Assembly: GCA_023548195.1 (NCBI GenBank)
Contig: JAJHZJ010000121.1
Coordinates: forward strand, 1,550,220 to 1,614,219
Direction: 5' to 3'
Origin: Bettongia penicillata ogilbyi
Lineage: Eukaryota; Chordata; Mammalia; Diprotodontia; Potoroidae
Length of the DNA stretch: 64,000 bases
Part shown: positions 46,186 to 56,929 of the stretch, piece after piece
Layout of the letters: the number at the start of each line of letters is the position of its first letter
Position numbering within the stretch: the stretch's first letter is position 1
The notes under the pieces: model-generated
Databases searched by the model: none
The model's input: the letters and a program-made list of their open reading frames with translations, nothing else
Told to the model about the DNA's origin: nothing
Program-made: the position numbers and the translations under genes

Positions 46186-46682
46186 TTGACAAAAGAATCT
46201 ACTAAAACCTCCAGAAAAGCACATTTTAAACTTATTGCATTCAAAAGCTGCATTCCCAAAGGGAGGCCCTATCCTCAGGCTTATAACTTTTATAGGATAG
46301 TTCTGTAACTTTATTGCAGACAAGGTCATCATTACCCAGTAAATTTTGTTTCTTTCAGGGTTTTGAACAGATTTATATTGACCATAACTGAAGGGAAGGG
46401 TACAGAGTGAAGTAGGGAGCTATGTTTTGATTTAGCCTGGTTTATTTTCTACTGATTCTTACTGCCTCATTACTGTTCCCCAGAAACCTGAAGAAATAAT
46501 GTATAGTGATGATATGGTATATGTCTACCTGGGACACAGATGTACACTTAAGTATTTTTCAGCACTTTAAAGATAAACTTATCAGTTCATTTTTTAAGAG
46601 TCTAGAATATGATTCCTTATTGGCAGATGTCTACCATTTTTATTATCTAACACTCAATGACTTTGAGCAAATTACTTAACAC

Positions 46683-46757
46683 CTCTTTCTCTCTCTCTCT
46701 CCCCCTTCCCTCCCTCCCTCCTTCTTTCTCTCTCCCTCCCTCCTTCTCTCTCCCTTA
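46683..46757. repeat. Pyrimidine-rich (CT/CCTT)n tract
   Basis: 75 bases of almost pure C/T in CT and CCTT units on the + strand. Could form triplex (H-DNA) structure. Seen directly. Confidence 0.95.
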
Positions 46758-46959
46758 AGCAGGCTGATAAATTCTATCTTTCAGATCTCCCAGTCCACCA
46801 GCTTTTACATGATATGACTACTGTCTCTCTTTTTTGTCCTTCTTTTATAGAGTTTATTGTTGAATTACATGCTAGCCGTAAAATGTTTAAACAGTCAAGA
46901 TGGTTTGAAAACAGGGTAGTATTTTTTTTCACTTGGTAAGAAGAGGGAAGAGAGCAGGC

Positions 46960-47128
46960 ATTTACATAGAGCCTACTATGTGTCAAGCACTGTGCTTTTA
47001 ATAAATATTATCTAATTTCATCCTTTACAACCACCTTTGGAAGTAGTACTATCCTTATCCTCATTTTGTTTTTGAGGAAAGTGAAGCAGAGGTTAAGTGA
47101 CTTGCCCAGGGTCACGTAGCTAGTGTCT
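46960..47128 (-). repeat. MIR-type SINE, antisense
   Basis: 'cctactatgtgtcaagcact', 'tatctaatttcatcctttac', 'tatccttatcctcattttgt', 'gtgaagcagaggttaagtga', 'cttgcccagggtcacgtagc' is the reverse complement of a MIR body. Confidence 0.75.
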
Positions 47129-47139
47129 CTGGTCCCTTT

Positions 47140-47520
47140 TGAATTCTCATTTTCCTTATTATCCGCAGTACCACCTCCAAACATTGTATCTGTTCATTGA
47201 TGAGGGCTAAATTAATTATCACATGCAAATTAAAGTGTGTGGCGCATTTATAAGGCCTGGTAGGCCCTCCTCTGATTTTCTCGTGCTGAAAACGCCAAAC
47301 AAATGTTCTTGCTATGGGCAGTTCCTTCATTGCAACACTACATATTTGCATTGACGACTTCCCAGGGCAAATAGGCTTTCTATACAAGGACTCTTTTCAC
47401 TTGTGGGGCTAACATCCGGAGGATGTTTGGAAGAGTTATAATTCCCTTTTCATGTTATTCACGACAAACATGACCTTTTCACGGTTGTTCACAGAAGAAC
47501 AAATGCTGTAGGGGTTTGGT
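47140..47520. promoter_or_regulatory. Candidate intronic enhancer-like block
   Basis: Repeat-free block with more complex composition than its neighbours and dense with motifs known for developmental factors: the POU octamer ATGCAAAT (on 'cacatgcaaattaaag'), homeodomain TAATTA ('ctaaattaattatcaca'), a forkhead-like 'gccaaacaaatgtt' and a TTTATAAGG. No protein frame. Enhancer function is inference; the motif presence is seen. Confidence 0.3.
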
Positions 47521-48094
47521 TGTTTCTCTGATTATGTTTTTAGAGGATTGGGTTTTTGTTTTGCTTTTTAAAATGCAGGGTTTCTAGAGTTTTGAGATAA
47601 GTGACATGTAGGAAAAATGAAATTAGAAGGATTTCTCCACATGATGCAGCATCTGAAAGCATACAATGACCTAAGGACATGTATACTGGTTGATTCATGT
47701 GCCTAGTGATGACAAAAGGCCTGGGTGTGGGCGGGAAACCAAGTTTTGCTTGATGTACAAAGGAATCCTTTGAAAATTGCATGTAAAAAACTGTCTAGTT
47801 TCTTTCCCCTGTAAGTTGTGATAGGCATCTGAAGTCAAGATCTTGTTTTGCAGAGTTTAGTAGATGAATAGGAAATATTTCGTTGTCAGTTGTTGAGCTC
47901 TGGGGTGCATTTCTCTCACCTTCCATGGTGACCTCATTATCTGGCTATTTTTTTTCCTGCTTGTCATTCTTGACCTTAGTATTCATACTAATGATTTGTA
48001 TGCCTTCTCCCACTACTTAATCATGTATATCACTAATTTCCAAAAGTAAGTGTTTGTTGAATGGAATTCCTTACTCTTAACAAACTTGGACTCA
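47521..48094. other. Intronic sequence
   Basis: Unique-looking, no gene recognised. The minus-strand frame at 47540-47782 is not protein-like. Confidence 0.4.
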
Positions 48095-48770
48095 TTTACA
48101 CCAGTTTTCAATCAACAAGCATTTACTAAGTTTATACTGTGGGTATGCACTCTGTCCTGATTGGACTCTGTGAATAAAAATACAATGAATGAAACAATTA
48201 CTTGTTAAAACTAGCTTATATTCTACCTTGAAGACAAGTGTATGTGTGTGTGTTACATATATACTTGTACATTTATATACATACAATTATATATTTAAAT
48301 ATAGACCTAATACATATTTGTACATATATATACACACATGATTGTGTATAAATATATGTACATACAGAAGCAAATGTAGTAAGTACAAAATAGTTTTGGA
48401 GGGAGGGAGAGCACTAGCAGTTGGGAAGGCTTCATCTAACAAGGTGATTTTTGAGTTATATCTTGAAAGGTGAGGCAAGGAGGTGACAGGTGATATGAGT
48501 CTTAACTAAGGTAGTAGATGTATGAGTGTTGAGAAGTGGTTGGATACAGTAGATATTGTGGAGGTAGAAGTAGGAAGACTTAACAGATTACATATGTGGG
48601 GTGAGGGAAGTACAGGACACTGCTAAGGTTAAGTACAGACAACTCTGGAAGAATGATAGTGTCTTTATTAGAATAAAGAACTTTTACAGAGAAGTACATT
48701 TTTGGGAGAAAGATAATGACTTCAGTTTAGGGCATGTTGAATTTGGGATGTGTCTGGAACACCGTGACCT
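48095..48770 (-). mobile_element. L2 LINE relic, antisense
   Basis: Antisense L2, with blocks 'aatcaacaagcatttactaa', 'tagttttggagggagggaga', 'gcactagcagttgggaaggc', 'ttatatcttgaaaggtgagg', 'gagaaagataatgacttcag' and 'tttagggcatgttgaatttg'. The interior near 48240-48365 is replaced by TG/TA simple repeat. It belongs to the 3' part of L2 ORF2 and 3' end. Ancient, inactive. Confidence 0.75.
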
Positions 48771-48969
48771 CAATTCTTTCAACATTCCTTGTTCATTACC
48801 CCAATTTACCTTTACTTTTCTCCCTACCCAGTCTTGTTCCCTTCCTTCCAAGGCTTCTCCCTCTTCCAAGTAGTATTGACCCCATAGCCCTTGACATTTC
48901 CAGAAGCTTGCTACATCAATTTTCCCTACTTTCTCTGAGATTTTAACTCGATTTGTTATTTCAGTTAAC

Positions 48970-49210
48970 CAAACAAGCAACAAGCATCCTTTATGCCCAG
49001 AACTATACTGAGTGCTGTGGATTCACAGGTAGAAATTAAATAGTCCCTGTACTAAAGTAGTTTACATTATTTTAGGGAAAATATCTGTGTGCACACACTC
49101 GCACACACATACATACTCACACACACACACCACTGTGTTGGTGCTGAGAATACAAAGGTAAAAAACAAAACAGTTTCCGACTACTAAGAGTTTATGTTCT
49201 GTAAGGTAAT
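48970..49210 (-). mobile_element. L2-like antisense 3' end fragments
   Basis: 'aacaagcatcctttatgccc', 'agaactatactgagtgctgt', 'taaatagtccctgtactaaa' fits an antisense L2 3' start. A CA-rich run (about 49090-49132) interrupts it, then 'ggtgctgagaatacaaaggt' and 'ctactaagagtttatgttct' resume. Confidence 0.55.
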
Positions 49211-49254
49211 GGATAAGAGAAGCACAAACTTTCTGGTGTTTCTTCTTGAAATAG

Positions 49255-49850
49255 TTCATTTTATTTTTAGAGAGCTCTATTATTAAGAAGTTCTTCCTTA
49301 TATTGAGCCAAAATTAACATTTCTGCAGTTTTATCCATTGGCCCAACACCTGCCCTGTGGGGGAAATTAACATAAATCCATCAGTATTATGCTGGTATAT
49401 ATTTAATAAGTGGATCTCAAAAAATGTGCCCATGAAGCAGTTTTAAGTTTAATATGCATTATTAACATTTTCCCCATCACTTTTCAAGTCCTGATGATCA
49501 ACAAAGCAATAAATTCAGCCCTGATTTGTAGCATCTGCCGATTTCTGAAGTGTAAAAGCTCACATTGACATCTAACAGTCAACTCTCATGAAACTGTTCG
49601 AGCTGGCTTCAGTGCATTCCTGGCAATTCTTCTTCCACATGATAATCTTTTGAATATTTGAAGACAGCCATCTTATTCCCACTGTCATCTTTCCAAACTT
49701 AAATTCCCCAGTTCTTTCAAGTGATGCTCATATGAAATCATCCTTGTCACATTTTTCTGTTCTTTCCTTCCTTGTTGATACCCTCCCTAAAATGAAGTAT
49801 TGAGAACTGAACATAGTACTTTAGATGTGGTCTGGTTACTGTCAAGATAG
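49255..49850 (-). mobile_element. L3/CR1 LINE fragment, antisense
   Basis: 'attaagaagttcttccttat', then 'ttcttccacatgataatctt', 'ttgaagacagccatcttatt', 'cccagttctttcaagtgatg', 'aatgaagtattgagaactga' and 'tttagatgtggtctggttac'. Same family and direction as the 1818-3500 element. Confidence 0.75.
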
Positions 49851-50264
49851 ATAATGGTAGTTTTCAGAATTTTAGATATCATTCTATACAATTGCAGAAG
49901 ATATGCTTCACTTGAAAACCTTGCAGATCACTTAACTCACAAATCTGAATTAAGCAATGGCTCTTTGTGCTATTACAATTTGATCAACATGTGGCAGTTT
50001 TGGATGCCAATTGTTTATGCTGATATAAAACTTAACTTTCTAGTTAGTTAGGGGTTTAGATGTTCATGGGTCATTTTTGAGTACGTACATCTCTGGACTG
50101 GAATTGGAGGACTTTGGTGTTAATGTAGTGAACTGGATACTAAAGTGTCATTGTGGTAAGTAAATAAAGTTAGTAAATGCACAGTTGGAGCCTGGGTTCC
50201 GAGGTTTTTCTCCCCATCGGAGAGGCCAGGGTAGTAGTTTTATCATTATTATTTTATTTATTGT

Positions 50265-50578
50265 GTAGAGAAATAAAAGATGCTATATTGAAGGTTCCTA
50301 GCTTTCCTGACTTCCTTCAAGCCTCAGCAAAACTTCCATTTTCTGCAAAAAGTCTTTCCAGACCCCTTTTAATGGTAGTGTTTTCCCTTGTTTATTTCTC
50401 ATATTTATACATACACTCACACACACACACAATCTTGTTTGCTGATTGTTCTCCCTCCCCACTTAGACTGTGAGCTGCTTGAGAGCAGGGACTATCTTTT
50501 ACCTTTCTTTTACCTGATGTTTAACCTAGTGCTAACGCACATAGTTGGTGCTTAATAAATGACGATTGACTAATCAAA
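50265..50578 (+). mobile_element. L2 LINE 3' end
   Basis: 'agctttcctgacttccttca', 'agtctttccagacccctttt', 'cttagactgtgagctgcttg', 'agagcagggactatctttta', 'catagttggtgcttaataaa' is the classic L2 3' end in sense orientation, with a CA run in the middle. Confidence 0.85.
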
Positions 50579-51419
50579 GGAAAGATTATAAGGCAGCCTT
50601 TACAAACTTTGAGCCCCCTATCCATTTAATCGAATGCAATCAACAAATTGCCAACACATCTCAGCCATAACAATATTTTGAAGTCAGAAAAGTGGTCCTC
50701 TGATAAACTTTGGTTCTGTCCAGATTTGAGGTTATGATGACTTTGGCCAAAAGCCAGACCAATGATTAAGTTACTTCAGTGCCTTGAAGTGGTAAGATTT
50801 ATGTTCCCCAAAGTGAGAGGACAGTAGCAGTTACAAGTTCAGATTTTTGTTCCTTACAGTAGTCCAGTTGCTAGATACAATAGGTATGTGGACTGTAACT
50901 TACCTGGAGGAACATATCACCGAGAATTTACCAGGTGATGGGATGATGAGGGAGACAGAAATTTGCTTCGTTATTGACGAATTGTGGTGCCATTGTATAC
51001 TGGAACTTGTTTGATATTGTTTATTCTCTTGGACCTCATCCAAGAAATTAATTACTGAAGCATTTAAAGGATCTTGTTTAAGTATGTCTCACCTGTGAAG
51101 CAACTCTAAGACCAAGGATTCTGAGGAAGAAAGGCTCATCTCTGTCGATTTTGCCAGCACAATGGTAGTGTATTTCTCACCTATCCCTACCCCTTTTGGT
51201 AACAGGTCAACAAGATAAAAGTTATTGTCTTAAATTGTTAGAAGAAAGAAACACTCTTGGAGGATCAAGTTTCTTTGAATCGTAGTTAAAAATTAAAAGG
51301 AGAAGAAATGAAAAATAGAGGGAAAGACAGATAGGAACTTCAGTAAACTTTACTGAGGGAAGAAGATGAATGAGCCTGTTTTAAACCTGGAAAGCATGTG
51401 CTCTGTCTTCAGAACTTTC
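50579..51419. other. Intronic sequence
   Basis: No repeat or gene recognised. Moderately AT-rich. Confidence 0.4.
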
Positions 51420-51720
51420 ATGGTAGGAGAGATTTAATTAGTTAATGGGCTTTGGGGCTCTCAGTTGTCGCTGCAACATTATTTACTCTATATACTTAGT
51501 TGGAGCCACAAAAATGAATAGCATGCTACTTACTCGTTGCATGTTTATTTGCCTATGACCTGCAGGCCTATTGTAATTTATGAGATGAACTTATTGTTTC
51601 CAACCAGCAAGACTTCTCTTGTGCCCTTATAAACTGCTCTTGGTTTGTTTAATTAAGCGTGAGAGTGCACCCTGCTATCAGGCTCCCTCCATCCTCTCCC
51701 TTCCCTAGGAAAAATGCTTG
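51420..51720. promoter_or_regulatory. Candidate intronic enhancer-like block
   Basis: Repeat-free block with TTTAATTAG, TTAATTAAGCG, GTAATTTATG, a SOX-like CTTATTGTTTCC and GCATGCTA. Composition and lack of transposons resemble conserved non-coding elements in developmental genes. No comparison was possible, so this is inference. Confidence 0.3.
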
Positions 51721-52199
51721 ATATATTTAAGATTAAATAATATGACTGTGGATACTTTGAATGTTTCAGCCTGACTTCAGCTGAAATGGAAGCCATTATG
51801 TTCTGTTGTTCGAAAGCTATGTATCAGATACCACATCTTTGAGATATACCCTCTGAGTTTCCTACTGATTTGTGTTCCCTACTGCAGCCTTCTCTTTTAG
51901 TAGACAACCCCCACCTCAGTCATCAAGCATAGAAACACAAATATTAAGTTTACTTATATGTCACCTGAGGAGTTGGCTTGGATGTGGAACCTTTAATTTA
52001 CAGAGTGGATATTTCTTTTTAAGAAATCTAGCTATGACAGTTCTGTCTGGGTAAATTTTCTACATACTTCTACACCCATGTATAACCTCTGGCTCTGGAG
52101 GTGGAATTGTCAGCCCTACCCTTGTTTCTCATAATGACATGTCAGTTAACTACCTGTTGCTCCATTAATTTTTCTGTAATTTTCTAGACCAAAAACTTG

Positions 52200-52365
52200 A
52201 CCTTGTCCATTACTCCCCTCTATCTATCCCCACTACAACAGTGTATATTCTTGAGGGCAATGACTCCCTTGCTTTTGTATTTGTACCCTTAGAGTTTACC
52301 ACAATGCCTAGCCTAGAGTAAGCACTTAATGTTTTCTCATTCATTCAAGTGGAATATATTTAGAG
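52200..52365 (+). mobile_element. L2 LINE 3' end
   Basis: 'cagtgtatattcttgagggc', 'aatgactcccttgcttttgt', 'atttgtacccttagagttta', 'ccacaatgcctagcctagag', 'taagcacttaatgttttctc'. Sense L2 3' end. Confidence 0.8.
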
Positions 52366-52742
52366 TATGTCAATTGCTCCTTTCTCACTCTCTCTCTTAA
52401 CATTAAAATGAAACTTTTAGGCTTTTTCTATGTCCAGTTTTCCCGTCTCTGACTGTGCAGGTTATTATTTTGAGTGTTTTATTTTCTTCTTCCTAGGCTT
52501 TCCTGACTGTCTTGGTCTAATTTCGATAAAGAGCTCCCGAAGTCTTCTTTGTGTCTTCAGCTCTGTAAAGTGTTATGTGTGTGCTTGAGATAGCCTATAA
52601 ATAGCAAGTCATCAGAAGCCAGGATTTCCGCTACTAGTTGTTAAAAAATGGCGTTTAGATTTCTGTAGGAACTCTGAAATTATTCAGGTGTAACATGAAA
52701 AATGGTATTGGAATTAATTAGGTTAAAAATGTTTTTTTACTA

Positions 52743-52743
<1 letters not shown>

Positions 52744-52790
<47 letters not shown>

Positions 52791-52796
52791 ACACAG
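52744..52796. repeat. (CA)n microsatellite near an exon acceptor
   Basis: About 26 CA units, ending about 187 bases before the FARP1 exon at 52984. Long CA repeats can bind hnRNP L and change nearby splicing. Confidence 0.97.
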
Positions 52797-52983
52797 AGTT
52801 TCTTCCGTATCTAATCCAGAACAGGCTATGTACTCTAAAGGTTATCAGAGTTGGAGAACATGGATGGAATCTTATGACATTTTAAAAAAAAAAGGGTCTT
52901 GGTCTTCTGGGAAGTGATGGCATATTTACTGTGCTATTGGTCGAACTGGGCAATAATCATAATTCCCTTTGCTTTGCTCCTAG

Positions 52984-53065
52984 GGAAGGCCGCTCAAATG
53001 CGCACATCAAAGGAGATTACCAAAGAATTGGTGATGTCATGCTGAAAAATATTCAAGGCATGAAG
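52984..53065 (+). CDS. FARP1: FARP1 exon: DH domain
   Basis: An 82-base exon after GCTCCTAG, left at AAG|GTAAGC. The first base completes the tryptophan, then EGRSNAHIKGDYQRIGDVML and KNIQGMK. It covers the helix containing DH conserved region 2 ('iGdvmlkniqgmk', where canonical DH has 'igdilL.....'). It sits at the end of an 18.9-kb intron. Confidence 0.96.
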
Positions 53066-53824
53066 GTAAGCCAGGTGACAACATTATTGTCCTGGGCCAC
53101 TCTCTCATGTGAAGAGAATTCACTCTCTCTGCTTAGACACCAGCAGTGAAAATGCCCCTCCCCACCACCACCACCCCCATGCCAAGGGAGGGTAAGGAGG
53201 TAGAGAATTTGGAACTCAAAATAGTATTAACATGCAATTGGGGAAAAAAATGAAATATTAAATTACCCCCGATAAACTGCCTCCCTGGAGTTGAAACTTC
53301 TCTAAGATATGATAATATCAGAGGTCCTGTAGTCATTGTATACAGCAAGCATTTCTTGATTTTTTTCATGCCTGAATTTCTATGGGATTTTTTTTTTTTA
53401 AATAAAGCTGTGAAGGGGAAGGGTATTTCAGCAAATCATTTTTCAGGCCAAGTAACCTCTTTGAAGACATGCCGAAATTACAGGGCCTGTCTTGGGAAGC
53501 TGTTTTTGTACCTTTTAAAAAGAAAGATTCTGTTGGAATGCCATAGTGGGTAAACAGCTGGTTTTGGAGTCAGGACAACCTGGATGCGCATCATACTTTT
53601 AACAGAAATCAGCTATGTCACCAGGCACAAGTCATTTAATTCCTGAGGGAACCAGTAAATTTGTTACGACTTAGTTGTTTGGTGCTTTCCTATTTGGGAA
53701 AAATCACATGGGGACCAAAAAAACATACAGAAAAAGGGAAAGTTTCTGTATGTGGAGTATCAAAACATATGGTAATATCACTGAAAACAGAACAAAACAG
53801 TTGTTCAGTATTTTGTATGCTAAA
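53066..53824. other. Intronic sequence
   Basis: No gene recognised. 53540-53640 resembles a decayed sense SINE ('gtggaatgccatagtgggta', 'tggttttggagtcaggacaa', 'gtcaccaggcacaagtcatt'). The minus-strand frame at 53133-53369 is not protein-like. Confidence 0.4.
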
Positions 53825-54068
53825 CAGTTGGGCAGTGAAGTGGAGCACTATACCTGAAATCAAGAAGCCTCATTTTCCTGAGTTCAAATCTGGGCTCACA
53901 CACTTACTAGCTGTGTGACCCTGGGAAAGTCACATAATCCTGGTTGCCTCAGTTTCCTTATTTGTAAAATGAGCTGGAGAAGAAAATGGAAAACTCCTCC
54001 AGTATCTTTCCCAAGAAGACCCCAAGTGGAGTCATGAAGACTAAGACACAACTAAGAACCGAGTGCAC
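53825..54068 (+). repeat. Marsupial CORE-SINE, sense
   Basis: 'ttgggcagtgaagtggagca', 'cctgagttcaaatctgggct', 'ctagctgtgtgaccctggga', 'ttgcctcagtttccttattt', 'gagctggagaagaaaatgga', 'cccaagtggagtcatgaaga'. Near full length. Confidence 0.88.
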
Positions 54069-54404
54069 AACAACATAATAAACACTTGACTTATTGATTG
54101 TGTGATTTATTGACAAATAGGTTGAAATTTTTTATTTTTTTTTAAATGAAGGTTTTAGTATTGCCTAGACAGGACCCAAATCTGAATTCAGAAGCATATG
54201 GAAATTCCTAGTTAATTCTCTCATTTACGTTCAAGATAGAGAACATGCAAGTTTTCTTGCCCTGAGAAAGAAATGCAGAGATCTGGACTCTAGCATAATT
54301 CATTTCAACAAACATTTGCATATAAAATTATATAGAGTAAGTCACTTTACCCCTCAGTGACTTGTTTTCCTTATTTGTAAAACAGATAATATTTATCATT
54401 CAAA

Positions 54405-54580
54405 AGAATTTCTAAAGGATAGATTATGTTCCCAGTATTCCTAATTAATCTCCATAGGGTATATGGTCTTTAAGTCCAGAAACTATTTTAATTCTTCCTT
54501 TTTGTCCCTACCACCTGGAACAATAATTGGCATGTAGCCAGTATTTAATTACTGTTTGATGACTTATTGATTACCTGCGT
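54405..54580 (+). mobile_element. L2 LINE 3' end
   Basis: 'ttaagtccagaaactatttt', 'ccctaccacctggaacaata', 'attggcatgtagccagtatt' then 'taattactgtttgatgac' is a diverged sense L2 3' end. Confidence 0.7.
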
Positions 54581-54699
54581 AACTTGGTTGTTACTTGGAA
54601 AACCTTCAAGCATCTAGGAAAGTAAGTTGTTTTTATTATTGTTATCCTGAGTGTAAAAGTCACCAACAACAGGTAAGGATCATATATCGATGACAGAAG

Positions 54700-55315
54700 C
54701 TACACAAACATTCTCATTTTAAGTAAAGTTCTCATTTAAATATAAAGTTCTCATTTTAAGTAAATTCACATTACGCAAATTTCACTTTATGTGAAAGAAA
54801 TATGCATTCCAAAAAAATGCCTATGTTAACTTTATTGTACAGTACTATGCTTTTTTTCTCTCCTCTCCTGCCCTTTTTGACTTGGTGTTCTGTGGCTTCC
54901 CAACCCACCTCTCCCCTCACCCATCCCCCAAAAAATTTAAAAACTTTTCAAATGAAAGAAGAACAGACACATGGAGAGACCAACTCTGAATTGGGGGATT
55001 GATTTGAGGCCTCCAGCACTGAGAGAGAAGACCTTTGCTCTGCTCTACCCACCCAACTATTTGTCTAGCCCCATGTGTCTGTCTGCTGTCCATTTGGGCT
55101 CAGATACCTCATGTCTGTCCATGGTCCATGGGGGTCACCTGGCCTCCACATGTCTACCTCCACACATATTCTTCCTCTTGCTTACTGCCAGCCCCACATG
55201 TCCTTAAACCCTCCTTCCATGGGCAAGAGGCTCCTTCCTATTTCCTTCCCTCCCTCCTTTCCCCACATCCTCAAGCAATAAAAATTACATTACATAAAAA
55301 TCACTTTACATAGAG
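54700..55315. repeat. Unidentified element with flanking direct repeats
   Basis: An imperfect 36-base motif at about 54758-54793 recurs in the same orientation at about 55278-55312 (shared cores 'cattac', 'tcacttta'). The left copy is preceded by three 'agttctcattt'-type units. The 0.5 kb between is pyrimidine-rich with CCATG-type repeats. No frame is convincing. It may be a non-autonomous DNA transposon or other repeat I cannot name. Confidence 0.4.
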
Positions 55316-55494
55316 GTCTGCAGATTCATCCACTTATGTACTATCTATGTGTTCAGAAGATAAATAGAATACATTTTGAGTGCTTTTATATTGATCCTCT
55401 ATTAATTTTAAAAACTGTGCCCAATTTCTTGCAATTCAACTTTAGTTTTAGGTTTTTTTAAGGTATTAAATTTTATTTACAAATTCAGTAAATT

Positions 55495-56878
55495 TGAGGG
55501 ATGGAGCCAAATTGGCAGAGTAGAAGCAGAGACTCTCCCCCCAAGCCCAGCCAAATACCTGTAAAAATGACTCTAAACAAATTCTGGAGCTACAGAACCC
55601 ACAGAAAGATGGCATGAAGCAAATCTTCAGTCCAAGATAGCCTGGAAGGTTGATGGGAAGCATCTGTTGTGCCTTGCTGGGAGCAGAGCACAGTCCAGTG
55701 TGGGCTGGGAGTGCACAGAGGGAACCTGAGCATGCCTCGCTTCGGGGGACTGAATCTCTGGCACCTGTGGTGGTTTCCAGACTTTACAACCTCAAAATTA
55801 GGAGGTCAGTGGAAAAAACCTGTCAGATCTGTATGAGAGTAGAGTGGTGCAGCCCCAGGGCAGCAGATGGGGTAGAAGAGTCAGTGGCAATAGCAGCAGG
55901 GACAAAGGCAGCAGCTGTTTCTGGAGCTCTGGGCCCACAGATTGTGGGAGGATCAAGTGGCTGACAGTACACACCCTCCCCAGGCCCTCTGGAAGCAAAA
56001 AACTACCTTGACAAAGAATTCAAAAGTCAAACAAATGGGGAAATAAATGGAAACTGGAAAAAGAATGAGACTATAGAATCTTACTGTGGTGACGAGGAAG
56101 ACCAAAATATACAAACAAAAGAAGACAACAAAGTCAAAACTCCTCCATCCAAAGTCTCCAAGAAAAATATGAATTGATCTCAGGCCATGGAAGAGCTCAA
56201 AAAGGACTTTGAAAATCAAATAAGGGAAGTAGATGAAAAATTGGGAAGAGAAATGAGAGTGATGCAAGAAAATCATGAAAAATGAGTCAACTGTTTGCTA
56301 AAGGGGACCCAAAAATGCTGAAGAAAATAACACCTGAAAAAACAGACTAACCTAAATGATAAAAGAGATCCAAAAAGCCAATGAGGAGAAGAATGCCTTA
56401 AAAAACAGAACTGGCCAGATGGAAAAGGAGGTCCAAAAACTCACTGAAGAAAATAATTCCTTAAAGATTAGAATGGAGCAGATGGAAGCTAATGATTTTA
56501 TGAAAAAATCAACAAATTACGAAACAAAACCAAAGGAATGAAAAAAATAGCAGACAATGTGATACATCTCATTGGAAAAACAACTGCCCTGGAAAATAGA
56601 TCCAAGAGAGACAATTTAAAAATTTTTGGACTACCTAAAAGCCATCATATCATCTTTTAGGAAATTATCAAGAGAAAACTGTCCTGATATTCTGAAACCA
56701 GAGGGTAAAATAGATATTGAAAGAATCCACTGATTGTTTCCTGAAAGAGACCCCAAAAGGAAAACTCCCAGGAATATTGTAGCCAAATTCCAGAGCTCCC
56801 AGGTCAAGGAGAAAATACTGCAAGCAGACAGAAAGAAACAATTTGAGCATTTGGAAAGACAAATTCTGTACATTTAAA
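55495..56878 (+). mobile_element. L1 LINE 5' end: 5' UTR and ORF1 relic
   Basis: Sense L1 starting with 'ggatggagccaaattggcag', the usual start of a marsupial L1 5' region, then GC-richer 5' UTR to about 56000. ORF1 follows with stops and indels. 56356-56541 is open and reads as a coiled coil (EIQKANEEKNALKNRTGQME, then KEVQKLTEENNSLKIRMEQM). Downstream comes the RRM-start signature 'SRRDNLKIFGLP' and pieces of the C-terminal domain to about 56870. ORF2 and the 3' end are missing. Confidence 0.85.
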
Positions 56879-56929
56879 TTTTCTCTTCACTAATATAGAG
56901 TACAAAGGTCTGTAAATATTTAAAATGAC

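Noticed and set aside
47112..47387. 91-codon minus-strand frame
   Set aside because: Overlaps a MIR at one end and a motif-rich non-coding block; not protein-like.
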